Notes: generated by a model from the letters alone, not told the origin. Shown: positions 31,148 to 43,787, counted from the first letter of the stretch. The stretch: 44,109 bases of DNA from Rhizophagus sp. LPA8_4_AMF (GCA_021464525.1 JADRCO010000196.1:1-44109); one strand, 5' to 3'. Numbers and translations are program-made.

Positions 31148-31458
31148 ATAAGATGAATTAGACGAAGCAGTTTCTTAACTATCTTAAAAGTCAAGCAAGA
31201 TACATATATTTGCTCCTACGCGGACAAACGTCTAATTTTTACAAAGTTATACTAGGAAGGTTTTACACTTACCGAGTAAATTTTTAATTTTTCAAAAAGA
31301 TTTTAGGAGGAGAAAATTTTACGCGATAAAAGGTATTTGACGTTTGATAATATCTGTATAATTTTTGATTTCGCAAAAATGGTTTTTGTGTTTATTGTGT
31401 CATAAAATTTTATAAAATAATTAAGAAATAAAAATAATTAAAAAAATAAGGAAGCAAG

Positions 31459-31810
31459 CAGTGCTTAAAATAGAATTTGAATTTTACCGGCTAAGAGTCC
31501 GGAATAAAAATATTTTACCGGCTGAGGATCTGGGACAACATAAATTTATTAATTTTTTTAAATATCATATTACCGTTACTTTCTTTTCTAAACTTATTTA
31601 TCTTTTGCATATAAAACAGAACATTTGAACTATTATTTAATTTTTTTTTTGTCAAGTTATTTATCTATATATACTTGCCGATATGCAAAAGTTTTTACAG
31701 CCGTTGATAGTAAAATTTTTCCGAAAAAATATCCGTTTCAAAAAATTTTTACCGGGGATTTTTTAAAATTCCGGATTTTGCCGGAATTTTATCATCTATT
31801 TTAAACACTG
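31459..31810. mobile_element. 352-bp hAT-type MITE with 8-bp target duplication
   Basis: Left end CAGTGCTTAAAATAGA and right end (reverse strand) CAGTGTTTAAAATAGA match at 15 of 16 positions. Directly outside are GAAGCAAG (31451-31458) and GAAGTAAG (31811-31818), an 8 bp target duplication with one later change. CAGTG ends and 8 bp duplications are the hAT signature. The arms continue with TTTTACCGGC and TCCGG words in inverted orientation. No coding capacity. Confidence 0.8.
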
Positions 31811-32104
31811 GAAGTAAGATCATTTTATATATTTTTATCATCAATCTGATCAATCTATCCATATTTATCATTTTCCACGTCCTATATAAAATAAAATGAT
31901 CGCTTTTTTTTCATAAATAATTTTTTTTTACGTGATTGCAGTAAACACTATTATTTTTTTTTCGCATGAGTTTATCGATTTTTATACTTTTTTTTTACTA
32001 TTACATAATTTTTTTACTGGTAATCAATTTTTTTACTGATAAATCAATTTTTTTTACTACTATAAAAGAAAAAAAACGGGTTGTGAGCTTGTCGAACCTT
32101 CCTG

Positions 32105-32270
32105 CTATTGAAATGGTATAACAAAATCGGGCCCGGGTATTATTTATCACCCATGCTACCTAATTCTTGAATAATACCCGGGGTATAATAGTATCCGGTT
32201 CCTCACACAGTACCCACGGGTACTATTTAATTTGAAAAATCGAGTTCTTGAATAAGACCCGGGTATTTTA
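32105..32270. repeat. Degenerate ACCCGGGTATTATT repeats
   Basis: Several copies of a GC-rich word near ACCCGGGTA (32129-32141, 32175-32187, about 32212-32225, 32248-32260) lie in AT-rich DNA. TTCTTGAATAA precedes two of them as direct copies (32163 and 32231). Because the word is palindromic the element could form alternative hairpins. Ends and target duplication are not clear. Confidence 0.45.
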
Positions 32271-32289
32271 GGTATTTTATGCAGTGGCC

Positions 32290-34910
32290 AACGGTATTAT
32301 TTTTCTTTGTTTCACGATTCTTGGAATACGTGTGATGTTCCGACTCGTATTGTATTTAGTGAAATAAAAGACCCTTCGTGGAACATTAGTTGCTGTGAAG
32401 TACCATATAAAAATAACGGATTTAGAATTAAGGTATGTCCGGTAAATTAATATTATTCGCTTTATATGGTTTCTTTGTAGAGAACAAAAGTAAGATTAAG
32501 TTAATTAAACATTTGTAATATGCCGTTGTAGATTTCTAATCTCTCTGATTTGTCCACTATGAATTATTTGTGGAAGAAAAAGTAAGAATTATCAAAATGC
32601 AGCTTGTATGTAATTAATCTTTTGTTTTCGAAATTCATATCATTCTGTTATCTGATCTAAGTATAACGATTTTTGAAGACGCTGGAGAAGAGAATATTCC
32701 TCATTATGAAATGAATAAAGTAGTCGAATTGAATAAAGAAAAATCACATATTGAAGATGACTCGCGTTCTCATATCCTTTCAGCAGAAGAAACTTGAACA
32801 TGGGACGATAGATGCCTGGAGGTATTCTTTTGGGATGTGGTGTATATATGTATTACAATTTATTGAAATATAAATGTTATTCCAAGTTAGTAACGCATTT
32901 TTTGTATAAATTACAATGTATTCGTATCTTTATTTATCTCATCATTTCAATTTTTTTGTCAGATATTTGTAATGATGAATAACTATGACTTGATTACCCG
33001 CATGAAATCGAACTACTATGGAGAGAATATACATATATCTTGTATATTAAAAAATAGCAACCCTAGTCGAATTCAATTATAAATAGTTCACTTATGAATT
33101 TATGAAGTTGGACAAGATATATTACTCAGATTTTATAACCGCACTACACCATTCCTTTTCGAATCAACAAAAATGTATTTATGGCATGGATTTCCAAAGA
33201 AATAAGAACCGTTATACGTGATTAGAAATGATGCGGAAGTTTAGGCAGTGTTCTGGAAATACTGTAGCGATTGATTTAATAATTGACAAAGGTAATGTAG
33301 AAAACAAAGAAGCTATTATTCTCAGCTGTTTGAGAAGTACTAATTATATTGTTTTCATCGTGAATGCTCTATTTCAGAAATTTAGAATACTTATTATTTT
33401 CCATTAATTATTCTAGTCCTATTTGATTTTGAAATACTATGTTTTATAGTAATTTTTGTATCAGTATTTATCAGTTTTATAACAAGTCGACTTCAATTAT
33501 CTTGTAAGTAATGTTGCAATATTATTAGCACAGAAAATCCACGAAATCAGAGAAATAGTTTGTTTGTATACTCCAATTTTTCCCATAAGGTTAATGCAGT
33601 TAAAAAAATCTCTAAAGTTGGCTCTTTCTTGGACTAATAGACAGGCTAAATGTTAATGGAGAAATTTGGTGAATATTGAAATTTAATGTATAACATTGCG
33701 TTAATGGGGATTAACGGGATGAAAAATTATGCAGCGATCAATGTTATCGACCGTGAAGATTCTCCACGATCAATTGACTGGGATCATCGACAAGACCGTT
33801 TCCCAAGATATATACGCTTATTTTCTAAATGCAACACATTATTTTTACATCATTGATACCGCTAACATTCGGTGGCAAAAAAATATATATTAAAGATCAT
33901 GTGAAGAATTTTGTGAACTCAGTTCACATTTAAATCATGCGTATGTTACAATTTGTTAGAATTTTTTTATTAATTCAGTTTTAAAAAATAATTGGTGAAA
34001 TCACCCTTTAGGTGCATAGCGCAGCCTATAATTACATGATAACACCCTATATACTATACTTGAAACTAAAATTCTGGACACGTTGCTTCTTAATATATAC
34101 AATTATTTTTTCGCTCGATATTCCTCAAATTTGGCCCTCTTACTTTCGGGAGATTTGTCCGCACACGACTGTACCTAAAACCTTTTTTACGCAATGTCGC
34201 AACGTTTGCAATTGTGGCCTAAAAGTCTAGTCAATAGTAGTTTAAGAATAAAAACCTTGGTTAATTATATTTTTTCCTATTGTTCAGAAGATTATTAATC
34301 TATATAGAAATATTTTAAAGTGCAATTAATATTGACAATAACAACAATTTACGGTTAAGAAAAAAAGAGGCGCAGTAAAATATTGATGGTGATCAAAAAA
34401 ATCGTCATCTTGCCGTTTGTTATTTTTTCCAGCCATAATTAGCGAATTTCAGCTGAAAAGTTCATTGATATTACTTAACAATTTATCTAACTATGAATTA
34501 TAAACAAGAAAATACTAAATATGGATGGTGATGCAAAGCATTTTCAAACAAAATTTTAAAAACTGGACTAGCGGTAACTATGATATTGAATATATTGAAT
34601 TTTGAAATCTTGATCGGATAATTTTTTTTTAATTAATCCTTTTGTTTTGGTCTTTTTTTTTTTCAAAAACCGAAAAAATTTTTTTACATTGAATTTTTTT
34701 TATTAATTATTAATAATAATTACACCAATAAAGACTTTTTTCTTTTATTGTTCATTTTTTATTGTAATTATTTTTGGTTATATCCATAAAATAAAATATT
34801 TAATTATATTGATTATAAACCATAAATTCTACAGCTGCCACACTTCTTTCATATAACGCATAAATTTTTCTATAAATATAATGTGAAGTATTGTTAGTGC
34901 TGAAATCCAA
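32290..34910. other. Intergenic with one coding-like fragment
   Basis: Mostly unrecognisable AT-rich DNA. At 32677-32796 (plus) 39 codons with balanced acidic composition (EDAGEENIPHYEM.. to a TGA) may be a leftover exon. An open frame at 34012-34230 resembles nothing known. A TATA-like TATAAATATA sits at 34872-34881, just before the short open frame at 34911. Confidence 0.4.
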
Positions 34911-35036
34911 ATGGCTTCTTTTCAGGAAATATTTGAAGGTGAAATACCTGAACAACGTAAAAAGAAACTACATAAGGAAAGTCAAACACATTATAGGAAA
35001 AGACAAAGAATCAATTATACAAAGAATCAATTATAA
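34911..35036 (+). CDS. Possible small basic protein or gene fragment (41 aa)
   Basis: ATG with a TATA-like sequence about 35 bp upstream, reading MASFQEIFEGEIPEQRKKKL and then a Lys/Arg/Gln-rich segment to a TAA. The composition is coding-like and a different frame from the longer overlapping open frame at 34891. A tandem copy of ACAAAGAATCAATTAT near its end (about 35003-35034) causes the final residues to repeat. It may be the N-terminal scrap of a larger gene; no family is assigned. Confidence 0.3.
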   Translation: MASFQEIFEGEIPEQRKKKLHKESQTHYRKRQRINYTKNQL

Positions 35037-36070
35037 AGCAGCAGGTATAATTCTTATAGATGCTATGTTTTACGATTATTTTGATTTTTTTTATATTTCA
35101 AGACGAATTTATTAAGATATTGAATTTTATAAATAATATTTTTAATCTTAAGAACCTTCAGTAAAAATTTTATGACAAATTGATGAACTTATCTATCAGC
35201 GACCAAATTTCAGTCAGCCATATTACCTACTTCCTCTCTTTATTGAAGAAAGCATCCAAAGATAAAACTTTCTCAACGACTTATAAGTATGAACATATAA
35301 ATTTCTGTTTAACTATATAAGAATTTATGGTAAACTACTTTTAAATTTACTATAACTAGGTAACGGAACCGTAGGGTGTCCAAAGCGTTATAATCACATG
35401 ATCATCAATAATACATAACGTACAAAAGTGATACATCATCAAAAAAGGAAAAAGCAGGGGTAATTGGTGGTGACGTCAGCGGATGAAAGGAAGGAAAATT
35501 TCATGGGTTAATTCAAAATCATAAGTGTTCTACAATAGAAAGTCCTTCGCTCCGGACAATTATAACTGACTAACTAATAATTTTTGCCATTCTTATTCTT
35601 TTTTGATGTCTTATACACCTTACTAAAAATTTCTTCACGTTTATTATTTCCTTATTTGACTTTTCACGTCACGTTACTTAGTTTTTATACACAATAATAG
35701 GTTATTCCCGAATAGGTGGCTTGTACGTAATAGGTGGCTTGTAACAAAAGTTTTAATTATAATCAAAGATATGAAATCAATTTTAGTTAATGCCGGCTTG
35801 ATAAATGTTACTGCTATGTGGTACATATTGTTATTGTATGATCAGGAGTGTACGATCTACCAATTTTTCTGCGGAGAATAACAAAAAAAAAATTTTGGTA
35901 ACAATGACTTCTAATAAAATTGACTGCGCTGATTCTCACTTTTGTTTGACGCATTTATTTATCTTGTATTTGTCATTTTTTTTATATATATAACACATAA
36001 TTTTTATCTTTCTAAACTCAAACTTTTCATATATATATATATACAGTATATATATTTTGTATTGATATCA
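35037..36070. promoter_or_regulatory. 5' flank of F-box-like gene with TGACGTCA
   Basis: About 1 kb upstream of the F-box-like gene. It contains the palindrome TGACGTCA (35471-35478, the classic bZIP/CRE site), a direct duplication of AATAGGTGGCTTGTA (35711-35725 and 35729-35743), and a long TATATATA tract at about 36031-36057 just before the ATG, which probably serves as core promoter. Confidence 0.4.
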
Positions 36071-37405
36071 ATGTCTAAACTCATTCCTGATATTTTTGCT
36101 TTAATAATTAAAGAATTGGAGGATGATCATAATACATTATTCAATTGTCTTTTAACGAATAGACTTTGGTGTGATTTAACTATACCAATATTATGGAGAA
36201 ATTGTATAAATCGTAATTTAAAATCAAGACCTTATGAGAAGAATATTTCACTTGTTAAAATCCTTCTTACATTTTTATCTGAAGAATCAAAAAATATACT
36301 TATTAAGAATGAAATTAATTTATCTTTTATACAAACACAAAAACCATTATTCAATTATATAAGTTATTGTAAATCTATCGTTACATTTGATGTAACGGAA
36401 GTTATTAAAGACTATTTTAATCCACCACTTTCAAGATGTCAGGCAAAGATTTTAGAAGAAGAATTTTATGATATGATTTTTAATAAATGTTTTAAATTAT
36501 ATCATCTTAACATTTCTCATAAATTATGTTACAAGAAATATGATATATTGAATTCCGTAAGATTAAAAGACAGTCTATCCAATATTGTTGAATTAATTTG
36601 TGGACATTATGTAGATGAAAGATTCTTTTATGTCTTGGCGGAGATTTGTTTTAATATCAAAAAACTTGAATTAAAAGATAGTAATAAAAATAATAATCAA
36701 GGATTAATTAAATTAATTGAAGCTCAAAATAAATTAGAATATTTCGCTTATAATGGAAATGAAGGAAGAAACTGGGACAATTTTTGTGAGGAAATAGGTC
36801 AAGCATTAATTAAACATAAGAACACACTTAAACATATTCATGGTAAAACTCGGTTATGTATTCCTCTTACTATATTAAATTCTTTTGTAAATTTAGAAAC
36901 TTTAGCGTTAGGATATTTCACGAGGACTATGAATGGTCTACATTTAATTAAATTACCAAAACTTCAAGGTCTTAGGGTTTGTCACCTTACAGAAGTAAAA
37001 GAATTAATTCAAAATACAAGCGGTTGTCTTAAAAGAATTAAAATTCATAATCAATTTGCTAATGATATTAAAGCAGAAGATATTATACAAATCATTATAG
37101 CAATATATCAATATTGTCCAAAACTTGAATACTTTTGTATTCCTTTTGTTGATACAATCGATGATGCATTAGGAGATCTGTTAATTAATTGTAGTCAATT
37201 AAAACATATAAAAATATATGGTGAATCTCTTATTGATGAATCATTAAATGGTGATGCAATATTAAAAGTTTTATCAAAATCAACTTCAAAAAATTTACAA
37301 CGTATTGAAATAAAAGGTTCATGGAAATTCTCAGTTGAAGCAATAGAAGAATTTTTAAATAATTTGAAGGAAAGAAATTTTCATTTTATTTTGAATTTGA
37401 TTTAA
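36071..37405 (+). CDS. F-box-like protein with LRR-like repeats
   Basis: Single exon, 444 aa. The frame is open upstream to 35942, but the ATG at 36071 (MSKLIPDIFALIIKELE) is chosen because it starts an F-box-like motif directly. That motif covers residues ~4-47: LIPDIFALIIKEL, then LLTNRLWCDLTIPILW, the usual L-P..ll..il....l......vc..W pattern in its fungal form. The rest consists of irregular leucine-rich repeats (NLETLALGYF, KLQGLRVCHL, QLKHIKIYGES, NLQRIEIKGS). F-box proteins of this kind recruit substrates to SCF ubiquitin ligases through Skp1; substrates are unknown. This architecture is hugely expanded in Glomeromycotina genomes and usually single-exon. Confidence 0.85.
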   Translation: MSKLIPDIFALIIKELEDDHNTLFNCLLTNRLWCDLTIPILWRNCINRNLKSRPYEKNISLVKILLTFLSEESKNILIKNEINLSFIQTQKPLFNYISYCKSIVTFDVTEVIKDYFNPPLSRCQAKILEEEFYDMIFNKCFKLYHLNISHKLCYKKYDILNSVRLKDSLSNIVELICGHYVDERFFYVLAEICFNIKKLELKDSNKNNNQGLIKLIEAQNKLEYFAYNGNEGRNWDNFCEEIGQALIKHKNTLKHIHGKTRLCIPLTILNSFVNLETLALGYFTRTMNGLHLIKLPKLQGLRVCHLTEVKELIQNTSGCLKRIKIHNQFANDIKAEDIIQIIIAIYQYCPKLEYFCIPFVDTIDDALGDLLINCSQLKHIKIYGESLIDESLNGDAILKVLSKSTSKNLQRIEIKGSWKFSVEAIEEFLNNLKERNFHFILNLI

Positions 37406-38363
37406 TATCGTAATTATTTTAATAAAGAATTTTCAAATGTAATTCAAATTTTTGTTGATGATAATGTTCTTAAAAATAATCCACTTAATTATCTATAAAT
37501 TTTTTTTTTTTTTTGAGATTATTAGTGTCCATCCAATAATATTTATTTTTTCCTTATCACTTTAATTTTTACTATGTAATTGTGTATATGATATTATTTA
37601 AATTTTGAGACGTTTAAATTAATCGTTTAACGACTTCACATACTTTTATATATTAAATAAATATTTATTTTATCTTTTGATAAATTTTATTTATATAAAT
37701 TAGAATATTATAATTACACAAATAACTTTTACTTACATTCTGCTATATAAAATTAATTTTATTAGAAAAAATAGTAAACGAAATGTTTTTTTCGCAAATT
37801 TTGGTCACAATGACTTACTAAATTACAATAATATCCGTCATCTGGTTTAGCTATAATGACCGATTTCTCCCTTTCTTGCAATAATTCTTAATTTGAAGCC
37901 ACTTTCGGTGTCATCTTCACTTTAAGAATTGGACTTTATTATTAGAAGTTTCAGTTGTTTCGGTTTTCTTTAACAGCTCTTGTAGTTCAAGTCATCAAAG
38001 TTCGAAATTTTATCATTATTTATAGCATTTCACGTTGATCAAAAACATATTAATTTTAATTCTGGCCAAATATGTAATTCCATCCAGAGTTAAAGAAGTA
38101 ACGTTCAGCCTTTTAGTGGCGATCGTCTATTCGGCATTTCGTAAATTATATCGTAAGTAACCATTAACCGTTTGCTTCAATCAATATTATTATGATACAA
38201 ATAAAATCCTTTATAAATCTAAAATTATGGATGATCGTTTGTGATACAATTTTTGAAATGAAAAAGAATTTTTAGAAATGTTAAATTGGAAAATTATTGA
38301 TAAATCGGGTATTTTCTTAAAAAAAAAGGCCATCATTAAAGCTTTTTTTTTTTTATATTCATA
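37406..38363. other. 3' flank and intergenic
   Basis: AT-rich DNA after the F-box-like gene. A T run at about 37500-37514 may mark 3' processing. No gene recognised. Confidence 0.4.
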
Positions 38364-38384
38364 TTTTTTTTTTAAAAAAAAAAA
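38364..38384. repeat. T10-A11 dyad
   Basis: Another T-run/A-run palindrome. It lies next to open frames at 38359-38541 (minus) and 38621-38839 (plus) that show no family resemblance, so no gene is assigned to it. Confidence 0.6.
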
Positions 38385-39904
38385 CTGTAATAATAATAAA
38401 TGAAATTGACAAAATTGACAAATAACAAAACCAAAATTTATTCAAAAATATAATATTAGCTCGGAGTCGACACAAAGTGTTCCGTTGTCCGCTGGGTCGA
38501 TAGATCAGTTCTGTCGTTGCATAATGATCTTTATAAACCATATTTGTCGGTTTTCATCACATGGTCAATAAATAAACAATATGACCTCATCGGCAGCATA
38601 ACCAATCAGCACTACCTGGATTGACTCATGACCTGATAATAGAGACTAACACGTCCATATATGAGTCACCATTATTTTTTAAAAATGGAGCCAAAGTCGT
38701 CTCCGAATTGGCTACAACTGAACGAGCCAGCTTGAATTGGCTTATAAATCGAATTTGTTCAATAACAAATCAGAATTTACTTTTTTTATTTTTAAAATCA
38801 ACTTTACACGTATCGACTTTACATGTTCTACCTATATAAATGTAGTTAGAAACTTCTATTTTTAATTTATCTTAGTGACCCAAACGGGAACCATGATGAG
38901 TCGTTCCACAGCAAAGAACAAATAAATTGGATAAATTGTCCAAACGTGAAAATTTTCATAATTTATAAAATCCTATGACAGAATTATAATAAACTTATCA
39001 AATTAATTAAACCATTTGATTCAAATTTATAACTACAATCGTTACTTTTATTTAAAATTAAGAAAAATGCCTTTATTTAGAGAGTTAAGAATAATGCTTA
39101 ATTGATTTACAAGTGAATTTGCTAAATATAGTAATATCCAATATAAAAAGAATAGAAATAAAAATGAAATATTCAACCTTAATAACTACTTTCCATTTTT
39201 TAATTCGATAAACATTTAAACCAATTAAACATTATATTTAATTTCTTAGTCTATATATAAAATTAGGTGATTAGTATAAGTCAATAATAAAATAAAATGA
39301 CTAATTTGCTAAACCTTACCTAAAGAATGCAATGTCGTACAATAGTTCATGAGTTCTACACCAAATATTGAGTGAATTAATTCTCATTGCACTTAAACAC
39401 TTTCATAAAGAATGTTAAACGAAAAAGTTGAAATGAATGCGCGTAAATTCTTTATGATTATCGCAATATCACCAGCAGCTATCATAAATTTCTCACATTT
39501 AAAGGCTATCTCAAATATGCATTTTGATCATCCATTTCGGTAGAATCCGTGAGATAGGTGTACTAGTAGGTACAGCGGATAAATATGAAGGTTCAACGAT
39601 GCTTTTTTTTTGAAAAAAAAATTAGTATGAAATTAATTAAGATATTATAATTTAGTGTTAAAACAACTCTTTAAAACACTAAGTTTAAATAACAAGTAAC
39701 CGTAGAGGTAATATCATCATGTGATTTTCAAAATATAAATTATAGAATTGTCAAAAAGACTTAAGAGTTAGAAAGTGCTTTTTTATGTAATTTTTGAGCA
39801 GGGAATGAGCTTATGAAAATTATTACAAGTTACATGTTTCAAATATTGAATAATATTAATTAATTTAAAAGAAAAATGAACATATTATGATAAACATAAA
39901 GCTA
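38385..39904. other. Intergenic, no gene recognised
   Basis: The patch 38455-38750 has higher GC content than its surroundings and could be decayed coding DNA, but no frame gives a recognisable protein. The rest is AT-rich, with a T9-G-A9 near-dyad at about 39603-39621. Confidence 0.4.
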
Positions 39905-39908
39905 GACA

Positions 39909-40672
39909 CCAAGACCGGTTTTCGGTCTCCGGTTTCACGGTTTCAGCACGTTTTAACTGGAGACCGGTTGGCTTTATGTCGTTTTACAATAAATCACTTT
40001 TTGTGATAAATATGATTGATATATACGAAATTTTACATTACTACCACATAATTTCGCAAAATTTAATCCCTTATATAAGTATGCACATAATTCCACACAA
40101 TTACGATTGCAAAACTATGCAACACAAATGACGTCCGAAAGATATCTTTATCGGCACATTATCTATATTTTATTCGAATTTATATTTTAGCCACTTTAAG
40201 TTATAGGCATTTTACTGGGAGAAATCATTCTGATAAATTTATAGTTTATTCTGTGAAGTCATCACATAATATCGCAAAATTTTATGAAAAGCGCCACAAA
40301 ATTCACAAATACACAAAAAATAGGCTCACAACAAAACAAAATTAACAACATATCGTCATAAAAAAAATCATGGTTCCTGCACGTGACCAACAATGTCACA
40401 TGAATAGTCACGTTTATATACGCTAATCGACACTTTTTATTAGATTTTGAGTTTATAAGAGTGGCATGATAAAATTATTTATTATATCTACTGTACAAGT
40501 AATTTAATGCTTATTTCAAAAATCGGTTTCAAATTGTAATCCAGTTTTAAATTATACTCCGGTATGTAAACCGCCGGTCTTAAACAAAAAGCTGGTTCAC
40601 CAGAAAAAAATGCCGGATTGTATAGGTGAGGACCAGTTTGAAACCGGTATCAGTCTTTTAACTGGTCTTGGA
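39909..40672. mobile_element. Foldback element of ACCGGTTT words
   Basis: The left end CACCAAGACCGGTTTTCGG and the right end, read on the reverse strand, TTCCAAGACCAGTTAAAAG form degenerate terminal inverted repeats. Arms of roughly 90-170 bp are dense in ACCGGT/AACTGG words; the 500 bp centre is AT-rich. Related in word content to the elements at 23773-24169 and 41322-41979. No coding capacity and no clear target duplication. Confidence 0.55.
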
Positions 40673-41321
40673 AGCAAGAAGAAATTTATTTTATAAACAA
40701 ATAGACTAAAAGGATTATGAAAAATTGAAAACTTAATTTGACGCTCAAAAGAGAATATTTACAAAATTTTAAATATTCATTGTAATAGGATACTCCCAGA
40801 GAAACCTTTATTACTAAAAGTGAAGTTTATTCAATTTTTGAATGACCTGTGGAAAGATTTAGTCGATTAATGCAACTTGAACACTATTTAATTTGAATTT
40901 TGAGATTTAGTAATTATGGGATGTGTTTAAACTTGTTAATTGGTTGAAAAGAATAGTTGAATTATTCGACAAACATTATCACTTTAAAATTCCTATAGTA
41001 TTTGAGTTAAATCAAAGTTTCTTCATTAGTAATTTTGCCGCATTCAAAATATCATTTACAATTGCTAATATACTTTGGATGTTGTTATCAAGATATATAT
41101 CACGTTTCTGAGAGTTGAAAAGTTTTGAATGATGATAATACTCCTATGTAAATTGTCCTAACGATGTTATTACTCCTACAGTTTAAGATATAAATTTTTG
41201 AATAATATTAAATATATTTAGTATAAAAATTTAAAAAAAATATGACTTTTTGATTCTTAAGCCACTTCTAATTCCAATTGTTCTCTCTTTAATGTTTTTT
41301 CTAAAAGCGGAGATGGGTATT
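40673..41321. other. Spacer between two foldback elements
   Basis: AT-rich DNA between two inverted-repeat elements. A short open frame at 40923-41111 has no recognisable features. Confidence 0.35.
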
Positions 41322-41979
41322 AGCTAATAGGGTTGGATTAGTCTAGTCCGGTTCCCAAAAAGACCAGTTTTTAATCAGGATCGGCAGACTGGTCTTGGAC
41401 CGGTCCTTAAAGTTTTCAAATTTATTTTATTTATTAATGACGGTATAAAGTTGGTTGATCAAGACAATGAAATATAAGTCGCACTAAAAATTTTGACATT
41501 AATTTATTATTTACCTTTGTATCATTGTAATCTAATATAACACAATGAAATCTCAAAGTTTAAGATAAAAATATTGGTTCATTTTTGGCAAATTTTATAA
41601 ATTTATATGTCCATTGAAATATTTGAAAATTTAAAACTTTTGTAATGTTAAATAAAATTACTGTTCAGCCATGTAACGCTAAATAATTGAAAGAGATTAT
41701 TTCTCGTACTTTAACTTTTTTTTAAAGCATCATAAGGAGTTGAATAATATATATTGATATTACAAAATATCAGAATACAAATATTTTGACGTTTCAAAAT
41801 GAAAACTTGATTAATAATAAATAATTTGTTTATCTTTTTATTTGATGAGAATTGAAAAATTTATATAATTAGCCCTAGTCCGGACTGATCCTCAAATCCT
41901 GGACCGAAGACTATGAAAGATGGTCTAAAGACCAATCCTAGGATTGGTCCTTCTAGGACTGATCCCAACCCTATTAGCT
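41322..41979. mobile_element. 658-bp foldback element with GGTCC words
   Basis: Left end AGCTAATAGGGTTGG (41322-41336) and right end CCAACCCTATTAGCT (41965-41979) are perfect inverted repeats. The arms then diverge but stay rich in GGTCC/GGACC/GACTGGTC words (e.g. CTAGTCCGGTTCC left, CCTAGTCCGGACTG right). The centre is AT-rich. Non-coding; a target duplication was not evident. Confidence 0.65.
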
Positions 41980-43210
41980 GAGTTTGTTACAAGAAATTTT
42001 TTCACCATTGTTGTGCAAAGAATCTGCCACCTTCTTTCATGACAGGGATTAAATATAATTCATCTTAGTTTATATAGCATTATAAAACTTTAAAATTTAT
42101 AAACTTAGATTTATTGGGATTAAATATTAGGTTTTATTAAATTAAAGTTATAAAATTATATTTCTTGGGATTCTAAGACTAAAAACTCTAAATACTCAAC
42201 TAAAGTCAAATAAAAGGGTTTATATACTTAAATACAACGATCTACTTGTGTTTATCACTATATACATATGACTTACATTCATGAATCAGGAGTGACAATC
42301 ACTAAATAACCTAAAATCACACTAAAATTATCTATAATGATCCTTACTACACCATCTATCATGTTTTAATTGAAAGTCTATTTACAATTATTCATATCAT
42401 GTAAAAAACTTTGAACAGTATTATTATTAAGCATATTGTGACATATGTATTTAAATAGACTAAAACTGCATTTTGTGCAGAAAATATATAATAATATGAT
42501 TATACTAATTATATGAAAAAATTTAATATAGTACAGTTTATTTGATTGAATTTATAAATAGCAAGTTATAATTGATAAATAATAATAAATGACAATGCTC
42601 AATTCTATTGCTTTTGTTTACCTAAAAACAATAATAGTACAAAATAATGAGATATTTCTAGATAAAAAAAAACAACCTACTTTACTGAAGTTTCAATACT
42701 TTTTCTTGTCATAACTCATAAAGCTTTTTTCAGTTGGAACTAATGGATTTTCTTGAACAGATATTGAAATAGATAATAGATTTCAATCTATCAATCATAT
42801 CTTTTTTAATGATTCTCTATAAATTAGATAATTTAAATTACTTTTAATCTATGTAGCAAGTATCTATTCATATTAAAATATACCAGTGAATTACTAAACT
42901 TATATGATGTATGTTCAAACAAAACTGAAACTTAAGTAACTTTGCACTTTTTGTATTTTCTCCTTAGATATATTCATCAAATATCATATGATAAATTCAT
43001 TGTATATATATTATATAACAATAATATTGTATTCTGCAAACATAATTATGTGAAACTTTAGAGAAAAGCAGATAATAAAACAAATATTTGAGATCACATA
43101 ACAATTACATGAATACTGATATCAAGTTCTATTTATTTTCACAATACATTTTGTTAATAGAATACTAGCCTTCATCATAATCATAAGGCCAATCAAATCT
43201 TTGTAATAAG
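41980..43210. other. Intergenic, no gene recognised
   Basis: AT-rich DNA with nothing recognised in either strand. Confidence 0.35.
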
Positions 43211-43440
43211 GGAATCACTGGTCGAAATAGTCCAATTCAGTCAAATTTCAGATCAGCAAATTTGGGCTGAATTATGTCCAAAATCTGGCTGAAATTGGCC
43301 AAATGTTTATACCAAAATTTTATATCGAGTGATACAATTCGGACTGCTACTTGACTGATGAAATTTTACCAAAATTAGTTGATTTCTTGCCAAAATTTAA
43401 GTTTCATTTTTACTGAAATTTATGCTTTATTTATGTATTT
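43211..43440. repeat. Degenerate repeat of GCCAAAAT/CAGTC words
   Basis: Short words such as ACCAAAATT, GCCAAAATT, CTGAAATT and AGTCCAATTC recur in this patch, some inverted, suggesting another old foldback element. Boundaries are approximate. Confidence 0.35.
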
Positions 43441-43787
43441 TTGTAACTATGCATGTAGTTTATTCTTTACCAAATTTTAATTAATTTTAATTTCAATTTG
43501 TTATAATAAAATACATATTACATTTACTGTATATTCTAAAATCTAAAATCTATATAAAAAATCAAATATCCACAATAAAACAGTTTTTTAAAGCTTTTGA
43601 ACTGCTATTTGAAAACTTACTGGCATTCAGCTCATAGTCTATTGTCCAGGAGCTGTCCCTAAAGAAAAAAAAGAAAAAGGAACATTAGTAATGTTCCAAA
43701 AACAAAAAAATAATACCTCCTTCCCAACTTACATTTTCAAGTTCCAGTCCAAAATTCAACAGGTGCCATTAGTGAACCGTTCCATAA

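Noticed and set aside
30939-31194. Two overlapping minus-strand open frames rich in Leu/Ser/Tyr and Ile/Val
   Set aside because: They are translations of the GATAAT/AACAAT microsatellite.
32085-32110. TCGAACC-like word suggesting a tRNA T-arm on the minus strand
   Set aside because: No matching acceptor stem, D-arm or anticodon arm around it; no other tRNA candidate was found in the window.
34012-34230. 72-codon open frame on the plus strand
   Set aside because: No recognisable motif and no consistent gene context; considered as a transposase remnant but no catalytic motif was seen.
38359-38839. Open frames on both strands in a GC-richer patch next to a T/A dyad
   Set aside because: Considered as a gene pair with a shared promoter, but neither has a recognisable protein or splice signals.
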